Shown: positions 1 to 5,340 of the stretch, piece after piece | Layout of the letters: the number at the start of each line of letters is the position of its first letter | Position numbering within the stretch: the stretch's first letter is position 1 | Assembly (NCBI GenBank): GCA_964558715.1 | Contig: CAZLFD010000057.1 | Coordinates: 1-6,705 of the forward strand | Direction of reading: 5' to 3' | DNA length: 6,705 nt | Origin: JBGSOV01 sp964558715 | Lineage (GTDB): Bacteria; Patescibacteriota; Gracilibacteria; CAIRYL01; GCA-016699755 | The notes under the pieces: model-generated | The model's database searches: none | The model's input: the letters and a program-made list of their open reading frames with translations, nothing else | What the model was told of the DNA's origin: nothing | Program-made: the position numbers and the translations under genes

Positions 1-2
1 AA

Positions 3-54
3 GTTGCTTACTGCCATTCTGGCATTTTTAGCAACTCATTTCTGGTCTAGTCCC
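3..54 (+). repeat. Left arm of a 52-bp perfect inverted repeat at the window ends
   Basis: Bases 3-54 are the exact reverse complement of 6654-6705; the match stops abruptly at base 55. The arm is itself structured. GTTGCT (3-8) pairs with AGCAAC (30-35), and inside that TGCCA (12-16) pairs with TGGCA (20-24) around a TTC loop, so 3-35 can fold into a two-tier hairpin. The remaining 19 bases (36-54) form an unstructured tail. Everything between the two arms is core chromosomal sequence, so a dispersed repeat at which an assembly stopped is more likely than the ends of a transposon. The repeat is certain; its nature is inference. Confidence 0.9.
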
Positions 55-108
55 AAGTTTTGATTCATAGATTCTCCTGATTCTAACACTCATCCTCAGG
101 TCTTAACC

Positions 109-128
109 TTTTTTGCGCCAGCAAAAAA
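109..128. other. AT-rich hairpin beyond the 3' end of tRNA-Gln
   Basis: TTTTTTGC (109-116) pairs with GCAAAAAA (121-128) around a 4-base loop. Read on the minus strand, the tRNA-Gln CCA end is followed by a run of eight T residues (130-123) that form the first arm of this hairpin. The T-run comes before rather than after the stem, so it is not a textbook intrinsic terminator. It may still help end or trim the tRNA transcript. Confidence 0.35.
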
Positions 129-132
129 AATT

Positions 133-207
133 TGGTTGCCCGGGTAGGGATCGAACCTACGAATGGAGGATTCAAAGTCCTCTGCCTTACCACTTGGCGA
201 CCGGGCA
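133..207 (-). tRNA. tRNA-Gln, anticodon TTG, with encoded CCA
   Basis: Read on the minus strand, the sequence folds into a full cloverleaf. The acceptor stem is TGCCCGG/CCGGGCA, the D arm is GCC-AAGTGGTAAG-GC, the anticodon stem is GAGGA/TCCTC with loop CTTTGAA, and the T arm is GTAGG-TTCGATC-CCTAC. The discriminator is A and the 3' CCA is encoded (plus-strand TGG at 133-135). The anticodon TTG lies at plus positions 175-173 and reads CAA, and CAG by wobble. U1-A72 is a common feature of bacterial tRNA-Gln. The gene is divergent from rnpB, with an 85-bp gap. Without CCA it spans 136-207. Confidence 0.96.
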
Positions 208-230
208 ATATATGGTCTCTGCGAATCCGA

Positions 231-260
231 TTATGCCAAAGTATTCTTGCAAAACATCAA
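231..260 (-). promoter_or_regulatory. Probable sigma70-type promoter of tRNA-Gln
   Basis: On the minus strand TTGATG (260-255, 4/6 to the -35 consensus) lies 18 bp upstream of CATAAT (236-231, 5/6 to the -10 consensus). This would start transcription near 224, about 17 bases before the tRNA 5' end. The site interleaves with the rnpB promoter on the other strand. It rests on consensus matching only. Confidence 0.5.
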
Positions 261-275
261 AGGAAAATCAATAAT
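247..275 (+). promoter_or_regulatory. Probable sigma70-type promoter of rnpB
   Basis: TTGCAA (247-252, 4/6) is separated by exactly 17 bp from AATAAT (270-275, 5/6). The predicted start near 282 is about 11 bases before the P1 helix of RNase P RNA. It overlaps the divergent tRNA-Gln promoter, so the two stable RNAs may compete for or share polymerase in the same 45-bp stretch. Confidence 0.5.
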
Positions 276-292
276 AGATGGCTGACCTTTTA

Positions 293-669
293 CATGGCGC
301 AGGTATTCGATCGCTCCCCGGTTTTACCGGGGGGAGGAAAGTCCGGGCAACATCCGAATCGGTGTGGCGGCTAACGGCCGCGGTCTCGCCTTGGCGGGAT
401 ACGGAAAGTGCCACAGAGACAATACTACCCCGCACCTTTTTTAAAAAAGGTGCGGGGGAAAGGTGAAAAGTCCCGCCTCAGGCGGGAAGCTCCCGAGTAA
501 TCGGGATACCTCGGTAAACCCCACACGTTGCAATGCGGGATGGGAAGAGTGATTCGATATGGTAATTCGGCCACGAGTTCCTCTTGCCCGCAGCTAAAGG
601 CCATGCGCGAGCATTGCCGCAGAGAGATGATCGAACTTTGACAGAATCCGGCTTATCGCCTGCGCCATG
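293..669 (+). ncRNA. rnpB: RNase P RNA (bacterial type A)
   Basis: This is the catalytic RNA that removes the 5' leader from pre-tRNAs. Conserved blocks are present in order: GAGGAAAGTCCGGGC (334-348), GGAAAGTGCCACAGAGAC (403-420), CGGTAAACCCCAC (512-524) and ACAGAATCCGGCTTAT (641-656). The ends are set by P1, an 11-bp helix pairing 293-303 with 659-669. Other helices can be traced: P2 (306-312 with 629-635), P3 (about 314-336), P6 (CCGAAT 354-359 with ATTCGG 565-570), P15 (TGCGGG 534-539 with CCCGCA 587-592) and P16 (545-549 with 581-585). P16 and P6 make this type A rather than type B. The length, about 377 nt, is normal. Two oddities stand out: the P12 position is a perfect 30-bp palindrome (428-457), and L15 has no GGU where the tRNA CCA end is normally read. 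The mature ends are inferred from P1. Confidence 0.96.
428..457. repeat. 30-bp perfect palindrome inside rnpB (P12 position)
   Basis: Bases 428-442 (CCCCGCACC followed by six T) are the exact reverse complement of 443-457, with no spacer. In the RNA this forms the stem at the variable P12 position, closed by a short TTAA loop. A fully symmetric DNA palindrome is more than RNA pairing requires, and fits insertion or expansion of a small palindromic repeat into the gene. Confidence 0.85.
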
Positions 670-739
670 AATGTCAGTCAAACGTACAAAGTAAATTTCC
701 CATGACGCTTACTCGTATCTATGCCATACTTCTTTCGCT

Positions 740-1945
740 ATGGTTCCCGCATCTTTCCGTTGGCTGGCTGTCTTTATTTGGGGTCTTGTAATCCTGGGTA
801 TCGTCACGCTTACTAGCGTAAGCGTGTTCGAGTCGTACCAGTTAATGGTGAAACTGAATGGTGTAGAATATTGCGAAACGAATAACTGTAATGGGTTTTA
901 TTTGTGGCGGCATTTAAAACATGCGCTGCTTGGGATACCGGTTTTTTTTATGGGACTCCTCGTGCCACTGCGTATTTGGCGTGCGTTGGCGTTGCCGATT
1001 TTTATTGTCGCAATGCTCCTACTTTCTGCCGTGCTTATCACTAATTTGGCCGGAGACTGGGGTACTGCACGCAGTTGGATCAATGTCAGTTTTTTGCCGA
1101 GTATTCAACCGAGTGAGGTGGCGAAGATGTCACTCATCTTCTACTTGGCGATCTGGATGGAAAAAAAAGAGCGTGCGATTCAAACCTGGGGAAGCGGCTT
1201 TGTTCCGTTCGTTATTCTGATGCTGCCGCCGGTTTTTTTGCTGGCGTTGCAGCCAGACTTTGGCAGCTTGCTGGTTATTTTGGCGATTGCCGCTTCGATG
1301 TTTTTTGTAGCAGGAGGAAACTTCATCCACATCTTCCTCGGAGCCTTAGCAGCTGGGGCGATCTCGCTTCCGGTCATCTTCTCGCATGGCTATATTCTCG
1401 AACGATTTACGGTATTTTTGCACCCCGAAGCCGGAAACGACGATGCGAGTTACCAGGTGATGCAGTCGCTCATCACGGCAGGAAGCGGACGTTTGTTCGG
1501 CTTTGGTATTGGTGGTTCGGGGCAGCGACACGGCTGGCTGCCTGAGGTTCAGTCTGATACAATCTTCGCCGCAATGGCAGAAGAGCTGGGCTTTATCCGT
1601 ATCATCCTCGTTATCGGTATGTTTATCGGCATTGCGGTGATGGGTTTCGAAGTCTCAAAAAATGCTCGCAATCGTTTTGAAATGCTGGTCGCGGCAGGTA
1701 TAACTTCGTGGATCACCTTTCAGGCGCTGCTCAATATGGCGGTTACGCTCGGCATGTTCCCGCTTACAGGTATCACTTTACCGTTTATCTCATACGGGGG
1801 GAGCTCGCTACTAAGCCTGCTATTTGCTTCGGGGTTACTCCTACAGGTCGCTAAATTTTCTTCTGGTTATGCGTATCATTCTCCTCGCCGGCGGGTCGGG
1901 CGGGCATATTTACCCCGCACTCGCTCTCGCGCCCGAACTTCGTAA
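740..1945 (+). CDS. ftsW: FtsW/RodA-family (SEDS) peptidoglycan glycosyltransferase, probably FtsW
   Basis: This polytopic membrane protein of 401 residues belongs to the SEDS family, which polymerises lipid II into glycan strands; FtsW acts at the division septum with a class B PBP. Visible family signatures are TARSWI (109-114), SIQPSEVAKM (121-130), QPDFGSL (171-177), EVQSDTIFAAMAEELG (269-284) with the expected catalytic Asp273, and the C-terminal LTGITLPFISYGGSSLL (342-358). About ten hydrophobic segments are present, the first at about residues 7-29. The first outer loop carries a CX4C pair (Cys45, Cys50). Start: ATG 740 places TM1 directly at the N-terminus; no Shine-Dalgarno is visible. 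The overlapping murG favours FtsW over RodA, since ftsW-murG is the usual division-cluster order. Residues 377-401 are Arg-rich and are read from DNA that also encodes the MurG N-terminus. No terminator is evident between rnpB and this gene. Confidence 0.93.
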   Translation: MVPASFRWLAVFIWGLVILGIVTLTSVSVFESYQLMVKLNGVEYCETNNCNGFYLWRHLKHALLGIPVFFMGLLVPLRIWRALALPIFIVAMLLLSAVLITNLAGDWGTARSWINVSFLPSIQPSEVAKMSLIFYLAIWMEKKERAIQTWGSGFVPFVILMLPPVFLLALQPDFGSLLVILAIAASMFFVAGGNFIHIFLGALAAGAISLPVIFSHGYILERFTVFLHPEAGNDDASYQVMQSLITAGSGRLFGFGIGGSGQRHGWLPEVQSDTIFAAMAEELGFIRIILVIGMFIGIAVMGFEVSKNARNRFEMLVAAGITSWITFQALLNMAVTLGMFPLTGITLPFISYGGSSLLSLLFASGLLLQVAKFSSGYAYHSPRRRVGRAYLPRTRSRARTS

Positions 1946-2948
1946 ACTCGACTCTGCGGCTGAGCTCCTTTACGTCTGTTCACGCAGCCGTCTCGATGCG
2001 TCGATTTATCAACAGTCAGGTGAACAGTTCCGCTCGATGTTTTCCGGCAAATTGCGCAGGTATTTTTCGATTCAGAACTTTTTTGACTTCTTTCTTGTCG
2101 CCATCGGTTTTTTGCAATCATTCTGGATTCTTATCACTTTTCGCCCGGATGTCGTGTTCTCGAAAGGCGGCTTTGTTTCTGTGCCGTTGGCATTGGTCTC
2201 ACATTTGTTCCGCGTTCATATAGTCGTACACGAATCTGACTCTGTGCCCGGGCTTGCCAATCGCATCGTCGGCAAACACGCTTCGCGTATTCTTACCAGT
2301 TTTCCCGCCGAGCGGGGCGATCATGTGGGTACGCCGATTCGCGCCGCAGTTTTGGCAGGCGATGCTGCGAAAGGGAAGTCTTTTCTCGAATTTGTGGATG
2401 ATCAGCCGATCGTCTTTGCCTTTGCCGGTTCGCAGGGGAGTAAGCGGATAAACGATGCGTTTTACGATGCTTTTGAAAGGATCATCCCGCATGCAAATGT
2501 CGTCCTTGTAACGGGGAATAAAACCCATTGGAGTATCGACCGGCCGCAGGTGCGTATTTATCCGTTTTTGCACGAAGAATATGCTGATATCTTGGCGGCA
2601 GCCGACTTGGTCGTATGCCGTTCGGGGGGTTCTATTTTCGAAGTCGCGGCACATGGGAAACCGATGCTCCTGATTCCGCACCCGCATACCGGCAGCGACC
2701 ATCAACGAAAAAACGCCGAAATCTTCGTAGAGCACGGTGCAGCAGAAATATTGCTCGATGCTGACCTGACACCAAATCTACTCGGCGACAAAATCATCAA
2801 TCTGATCAATCATCCGAAGCGGCGAGAAGCGCTGTCTACACAGGCGAAGAAAATGGTGCGTTTGAATGCTGCGGAAAGGATTGCGAAAGTAGTGGTCGAG
2901 GTCGGTTCAAATTCCTCTTCTGAGATAGGAGAGGTTAGATGGGGCTGA
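1869..2948 (+). CDS. murG: MurG: UDP-GlcNAc:lipid I N-acetylglucosaminyltransferase
   Basis: MurG is the membrane-associated GT-B enzyme that adds GlcNAc to lipid I to make lipid II, the substrate of FtsW. The 359 residues match the family's usual length. Motifs are the N-terminal G loop GGSGGHIYPALAL (8-20), FSKGGFVSVPLAL (97-109), VHESDSVPGLANR (120-132), AGSQGSKRIN (186-195) and the UDP-GlcNAc-binding stretch VVCRSGGSIFEVAAHGKP (248-265). The Glu in this last stretch is the usual nucleotide-sugar contact. ATG 1869 is chosen because the protein then begins MRIILLAGGSGG, just before the G loop; the frame is open upstream to 1824, but those codons only read ftsW sequence. The gene starts 77 bp before ftsW ends and has no visible Shine-Dalgarno, so translational coupling to ftsW is likely. 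It ends at TGA. Confidence 0.95.
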   Translation: MRIILLAGGSGGHIYPALALAPELRKLDSAAELLYVCSRSRLDASIYQQSGEQFRSMFSGKLRRYFSIQNFFDFFLVAIGFLQSFWILITFRPDVVFSKGGFVSVPLALVSHLFRVHIVVHESDSVPGLANRIVGKHASRILTSFPAERGDHVGTPIRAAVLAGDAAKGKSFLEFVDDQPIVFAFAGSQGSKRINDAFYDAFERIIPHANVVLVTGNKTHWSIDRPQVRIYPFLHEEYADILAAADLVVCRSGGSIFEVAAHGKPMLLIPHPHTGSDHQRKNAEIFVEHGAAEILLDADLTPNLLGDKIINLINHPKRREALSTQAKKMVRLNAAERIAKVVVEVGSNSSSEIGEVRWG

Positions 2949-2973
2949 AACAGGCGACCTCCTCCTCCTTCCT

Positions 2974-2990
2974 CCCGGAATTAATCCGGG
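2974..2990. repeat. Small palindrome downstream of murG
   Basis: CCCGGA (2974-2979) pairs with TCCGGG (2985-2990) around ATTAA. The stem is strong and sits 25 bases after the murG stop, but no T-run follows on either strand. It could be a weak terminator or mRNA 3' stabiliser, or a copy of a short dispersed palindrome. The inverted repeat is plain; its function is not. Confidence 0.4.
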
Positions 2991-3057
2991 ACAGGCTCTA
3001 ACTCATGGGGGAAAAGTACTCCAAGCCATTTGCCAATCCACATTAAAATCTGCGAAA

Positions 3058-3068
3058 CTCCTGCGGAG
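3058..3068 (+). promoter_or_regulatory. Ribosome-binding site of tsaD within a small hairpin
   Basis: GGAG (3065-3068) is the only Shine-Dalgarno-like sequence before tsaD. It lies 4 bases from an in-frame TTG (3073) and 13 bases from ATG 3082, so spacing is awkward for either start. CTCC (3058-3061) can pair with it around a 3-base loop, which could partly mask it. Confidence 0.35.
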
Positions 3069-3081
3069 AACTTTGTTTACA

Positions 3082-4110
3082 ATGAAAATCCTTGGCATCG
3101 AAACCTCGTGCGATGAAACGGCAGTGGCGATTGTCGAAGATGGCACAAAAGTGCTCGCCAATATCATCGAATCTTCTGCAGCCGAACACAATACGACTGG
3201 CGGTGTAGTGCCCGAAGTCGCAGCGCGCGATGCGATGAAAAAAATATTTCCTGCTGTAGATAAAGCGTTTGGCAAGTCTGGATTGACGGAAAACAATATC
3301 GATGCACTGGCCGTAACGACCGGCCCCGGACTGATGGGTTCACTTCTCGTCGGCGTAGAAACAGCGCGTACCTTGGCATATTTATGGAAGAAACCACTGA
3401 TTCCAGTGCAACACATTATCGGGCATATTTGTGCGAATCGATTAGAAGTCGAGACAGATATCCGATTTCCCATTTTGGTACTCACCGTTTCTGGCGGACA
3501 CAACGATATTATTCTTTGGAAAAGCGAGTTTGAATTCGAGCGCATCGGCTACACCATCGATGACGCCGCCGGTGAGGCGTTTGATAAAGGCGCGCGGATT
3601 CTTGGTCTGAGCTTTCCAGGGGGGCCGCCTGTCGCCAAGTTAGCGGAGCAGGGAAATGCGCAGATGTACGATTTTCCGCGACCCATGCTGCAAAGCGGCG
3701 ACCTCAACTTCTCTTTTTCTGGACTCAAAACGGCGCTGCTTTACGCAGTGCGCGACCTGGGCGGACTAGAGAAAATAGATCACCAAACGTTAGCAGATTT
3801 GGCAGCTTCGTACCAAGAAGCGATCTGCGACACGCTCGCGCAAAAGCTATTTCGCGCGCTTGATGTGAATCCTAAAATCCAAGAATTGCATCTGACCGGC
3901 GGCGTATCTGCCAGTTTGCGCTTGCGCGAATCGATTGCTGCCGAAGCAGTGCAGCGGGGAATAACTTTTCGCTTTCCAAAATCAATGGTGTATTGCACCG
4001 ATAACGCGGCGATGATCGCCGGAGCTGCGTATTGGAAATATCGGTCGAACCCCAAGAACAATTGGAGCTGGTACGAGGTGGAGGCGACTCTAAAAAGAGA
4101 TTTGGTGTAA
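3082..4110 (+). CDS. tsaD: TsaD: tRNA N6-threonylcarbamoyltransferase catalytic subunit
   Basis: TsaD (Kae1/Qri7/YgjD family, ASKHA fold) transfers the threonylcarbamoyl group to A37 of ANN-reading tRNAs, working with TsaB and TsaE. From ATG 3082 the protein has 342 residues, the normal size. Visible motifs are MKILGIETSCDETAVAI (1-17), TTGPGLMGSLLVG (79-91), metal ligands His111 and His115, VSGGH (136-140), DDAAGEAFDKGARILGL (160-176), SFPGGP (177-182), NFSFSGLKTALL (209-220) and TDNAAMIAG (306-314), where Asp307 is the third metal ligand. Between the two His residues the sequence is HIIGH rather than the more usual HxEGH. An in-frame TTG at 3073 would add three residues and lies nearer the GGAG; the family norm favours ATG 3082. 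The gene is convergent with ruvC, 4 bp apart. Neither tsaB nor tsaE lies in this window. Confidence 0.96.
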   Translation: MKILGIETSCDETAVAIVEDGTKVLANIIESSAAEHNTTGGVVPEVAARDAMKKIFPAVDKAFGKSGLTENNIDALAVTTGPGLMGSLLVGVETARTLAYLWKKPLIPVQHIIGHICANRLEVETDIRFPILVLTVSGGHNDIILWKSEFEFERIGYTIDDAAGEAFDKGARILGLSFPGGPPVAKLAEQGNAQMYDFPRPMLQSGDLNFSFSGLKTALLYAVRDLGGLEKIDHQTLADLAASYQEAICDTLAQKLFRALDVNPKIQELHLTGGVSASLRLRESIAAEAVQRGITFRFPKSMVYCTDNAAMIAGAAYWKYRSNPKNNWSWYEVEATLKRDLV

Positions 4111-4114
4111 AAAA

Positions 4115-4591
4115 TCACATCACCAAGTTCTTCGCGCCCTTTTGCTGACTTGCCCAATAAGCGATGGCAATCGCATCGGCGGCGTCATCTGGCTGGGGCA
4201 GTGAGGCAAGTTTAAATATGCGCATCAACATATGTTGTACTTGCGCTTTGGCTGCGTTGCCATAGCCGCACACCGCAATCTTCACGTCTTTTGGTGAGAC
4301 TTCTAAAATTGGTATACCCTCGGCGGCAAAGGCACTCAGCAGCACCCCGCGCGCGTGCGAGACCATCATGCCGCTAGTAACATTCTGCACAAAAAAAAGC
4401 TGTTCGATAGAAACTACGTCTGGGCGAATTTCTTGTACCAGTTCTTTGGTATCATTCGCAATATGTAGCAAGCGTTCCGAAAGTGATAACTTGCTTGGTG
4501 TTTGTATCGTGCCAAAATCCATCAGTTTTGCATTATCCAAAACGGCAAAACCGATCGTTGCCAAGCCGGGGTCGATTCCGAGGATCTTCAT
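4115..4591 (-). CDS. ruvC: RuvC: Holliday junction resolvase
   Basis: RuvC is the RNase H-fold endonuclease that cuts Holliday junctions made mobile by RuvAB. The 158 residues from ATG 4591 begin MKILGIDPGLATIGFAVLD, the usual RuvC N-terminus. The four acidic catalytic positions are all present: Asp7 in GIDPG, Glu63 in VSIEQLFF, and Asp136 and Asp139 in DDAADAIAIA. VSHARGVLL (78-86) and the lysine/glycine segment SPKDVKIAVCGYGNAAKAQV (99-118) also match the family. Longer starts exist in frame (ATG 4609, and another at 4627), but they add residues before the first beta strand and have no better ribosome site. It ends at TGA, 4 bp from the tsaD stop. ruvA and ruvB are not nearby. Confidence 0.95.
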   Translation of the reverse strand: MKILGIDPGLATIGFAVLDNAKLMDFGTIQTPSKLSLSERLLHIANDTKELVQEIRPDVVSIEQLFFVQNVTSGMMVSHARGVLLSAFAAEGIPILEVSPKDVKIAVCGYGNAAKAQVQHMLMRIFKLASLPQPDDAADAIAIAYWASQQKGAKNLVM

Positions 4592-4648
4592 CGCCGATGA
4601 TTTTCCCATAATCTCGAGTTCAGGCAAAACAAAACCGATCTAGCCTCG

Positions 4649-4785
4649 CCGCGCAGCGTTTTTGCGAAGCTGTGCGGTACGAACGACTGAAGCCATCCAG
4701 ACACATACAAAAATATGTTGCTGTTTGTTGTTTTTCTGGATTGCTGCGTCATCCTGACAAGTCGGGTTTCCTCGCAAAGACAGCG
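4649..4785. repeat. Inverted pair of dispersed-repeat-like sequences between ruvC and tRNA-Arg
   Basis: Two degenerate copies of one motif face each other. On the plus strand, 4736-4782 begins CTGGATTGCTGCGTC and ends TTTCCTCGCAAAGACAG. On the minus strand, about 4700-4655 begins CTGGATGGCTTCAGTCG and includes CTTCGCAAAAACG. AGCCATCCAG (4691-4700) and CTGGATTGCT (4736-4745) pair at 9 of 10 positions. The left copy also contains a hairpin, CCGCGCAGC (4649-4657) with GCTGTGCGG (4669-4677), which has one G-T wobble. The pattern resembles palindromic repeats of the 'GCAATCCAG ... TTGCGAGGA' kind scattered through many bacterial genomes. The inverted pairing is visible; membership of such a family is inference. 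Confidence 0.45.
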
Positions 4786-4810
4786 CATTCTGTTTTGTTC
4801 AGATTTCCGG

Positions 4811-4816
4811 TATAAT
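4811..4816 (+). promoter_or_regulatory. -10 element of the tRNA-Arg promoter
   Basis: A perfect TATAAT lies 8 bases before the tRNA-Arg 5' end. The corresponding -35 position (4788-4793, TTCTGT) is a poor match. A start near 4823 would leave almost no leader for RNase P to remove. Confidence 0.5.
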
Positions 4817-4824
4817 AGTCACAC

Positions 4825-4900
4825 GCCCCGGTAGCTCAGTGGATAGAGCAGCAGCCTTCTAAGCTGACGGTCGCAGGTTCGATTCCTGCCCGGGGCGCCA
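4825..4900 (+). tRNA. tRNA-Arg, anticodon TCT, with encoded CCA
   Basis: The cloverleaf is complete: acceptor GCCCCGG/CCGGGGC, D arm GCTC-AGTGGATA-GAGC, anticodon loop CTTCTAA (4856-4862) with anticodon TCT at 4858-4860, variable loop CGGTC, T arm GCAGG-TTCGATT-CCTGC, discriminator G and encoded CCA (4898-4900). It decodes AGA and AGG by wobble and, as an ANN-reading tRNA, carries an A37 that is a candidate t6A substrate for the nearby tsaD product. The anticodon stem GCAGC/GCTGA has four good pairs and a G-A mismatch at the outermost position (27-43). The gene is convergent with the chorismate mutase gene, 34 bp away. Confidence 0.96.
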
Positions 4901-4934
4901 TATCAGTCGCGAACGATATCGGATAGTAGTGGTG

Positions 4935-5210
4935 TTATTCTTTTGTTTGTGCCTCTTGAATTCTGCGCGACTGGTGCAAGATCTCATCGAAGACCCTTTT
5001 TGTTATCGCACCGGACAGTCCTAAATCAGCCGCTTTTTTGACGATTTCTTCTAGCAACTTTGCTTCGCGCTTCGCATCAAACACCGGTTTACCGATTTCG
5101 TTTTTTATCTTCGCCACCTGACATGAACAGGCAAAACGTTTTGCGAGCAGTCGTACGAGCTGATCATCGATTTCGTCGATTTCGCCGCGGATTTTTTCCA
5201 GTTCATTCAC
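4935..5210 (-). CDS. Chorismate mutase, AroQ (type II, all-helical) family
   Basis: AroQ enzymes rearrange chorismate to prephenate, the branch point to Phe and Tyr; the small helical subunit works as an intertwined dimer. From GTG 5210 the protein has 91 residues, the size of a free-standing AroQ domain. Expected residues are in place relative to the E. coli domain: Arg8 in EKIRGEIDEID, Arg25 in LLAKR, Lys36 in KIK, and Asp45, Arg48 and Glu49 in VFDAKRE, with a Gln-containing C-terminal helix ILHQSRRIQ. The start is uncertain. AGGAG (5228-5224) is 13 bases from GTG 5210 but 7 bases from an in-frame ATC (5216-5214); an in-frame TTG at 5246 would give 103 residues. No other aromatic-pathway gene is in the window, so a pathway role cannot be confirmed here. 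Confidence 0.85.
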   Translation of the reverse strand: MNELEKIRGEIDEIDDQLVRLLAKRFACSCQVAKIKNEIGKPVFDAKREAKLLEEIVKKAADLGLSGAITKRVFDEILHQSRRIQEAQTKE

Positions 5211-5272
5211 GACGATAAGTGTACTCCTGTGCAACCGACGCGACAAGAACAGGTTTACCCCTTAATTTTTAC

Positions 5273-5301
5273 TTGACATAAGTTTTATAATAATTTCTAA
5301 T
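5273..5301 (+). promoter_or_regulatory. Strong sigma70-type promoter of the unknown gene
   Basis: A perfect TTGACA (5273-5278) lies exactly 17 bp from TCTAAT (5296-5301, 5/6). The predicted start is near 5308. An ATG at 5302 in the same frame as the downstream gene would therefore fall before the transcript begins, so translation more likely starts at ATG 5341, after a leader of about 33 bases. The sequence is AT-rich and has no visible operator repeat. Confidence 0.65.
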
Positions 5302-5340
5302 ATGTATATCTACCAAATTATAATTTTAAAACTTTCGACC

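Noticed and set aside
132..466. Plus-strand open frames crossing tRNA-Gln and rnpB
   Set aside because: They read through structured RNA genes; the RNA evidence is far stronger than any coding signal.
702..791. 29-codon hydrophobic frame overlapping the start of ftsW
   Set aside because: No ribosome site and no family match; the hydrophobic look comes from the T-rich DNA that encodes FtsW TM1 in the next frame.
2199..2735. Open frame of about 178 codons on the minus strand inside murG
   Set aside because: It lies wholly opposite a clear MurG, has no family resemblance, and its codons mirror the plus-strand gene.
2946..2948. TGA as a glycine codon (code 25, as in Gracilibacteria)
   Set aside because: MurG and RuvC both end at family-typical lengths with TGA, and no gene has an in-frame internal TGA.
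3003..3545. Open frame of about 180 codons on the minus strand across the start of tsaD
   Set aside because: Ser/Thr/Pro-rich low-quality translation opposite highly conserved TsaD motifs; best explained as an antisense shadow.
4588..4788. Minus-strand frame of 66 codons upstream of ruvC
   Set aside because: It overlaps the palindromic repeat pair and the ruvC start and gives no recognisable protein.
5286..5291. Perfect TATAAT upstream of the unknown gene
   Set aside because: Only 7 bp from TTGACA, too close to pair with it; TCTAAT at 5296-5301 has the correct 17-bp spacing.
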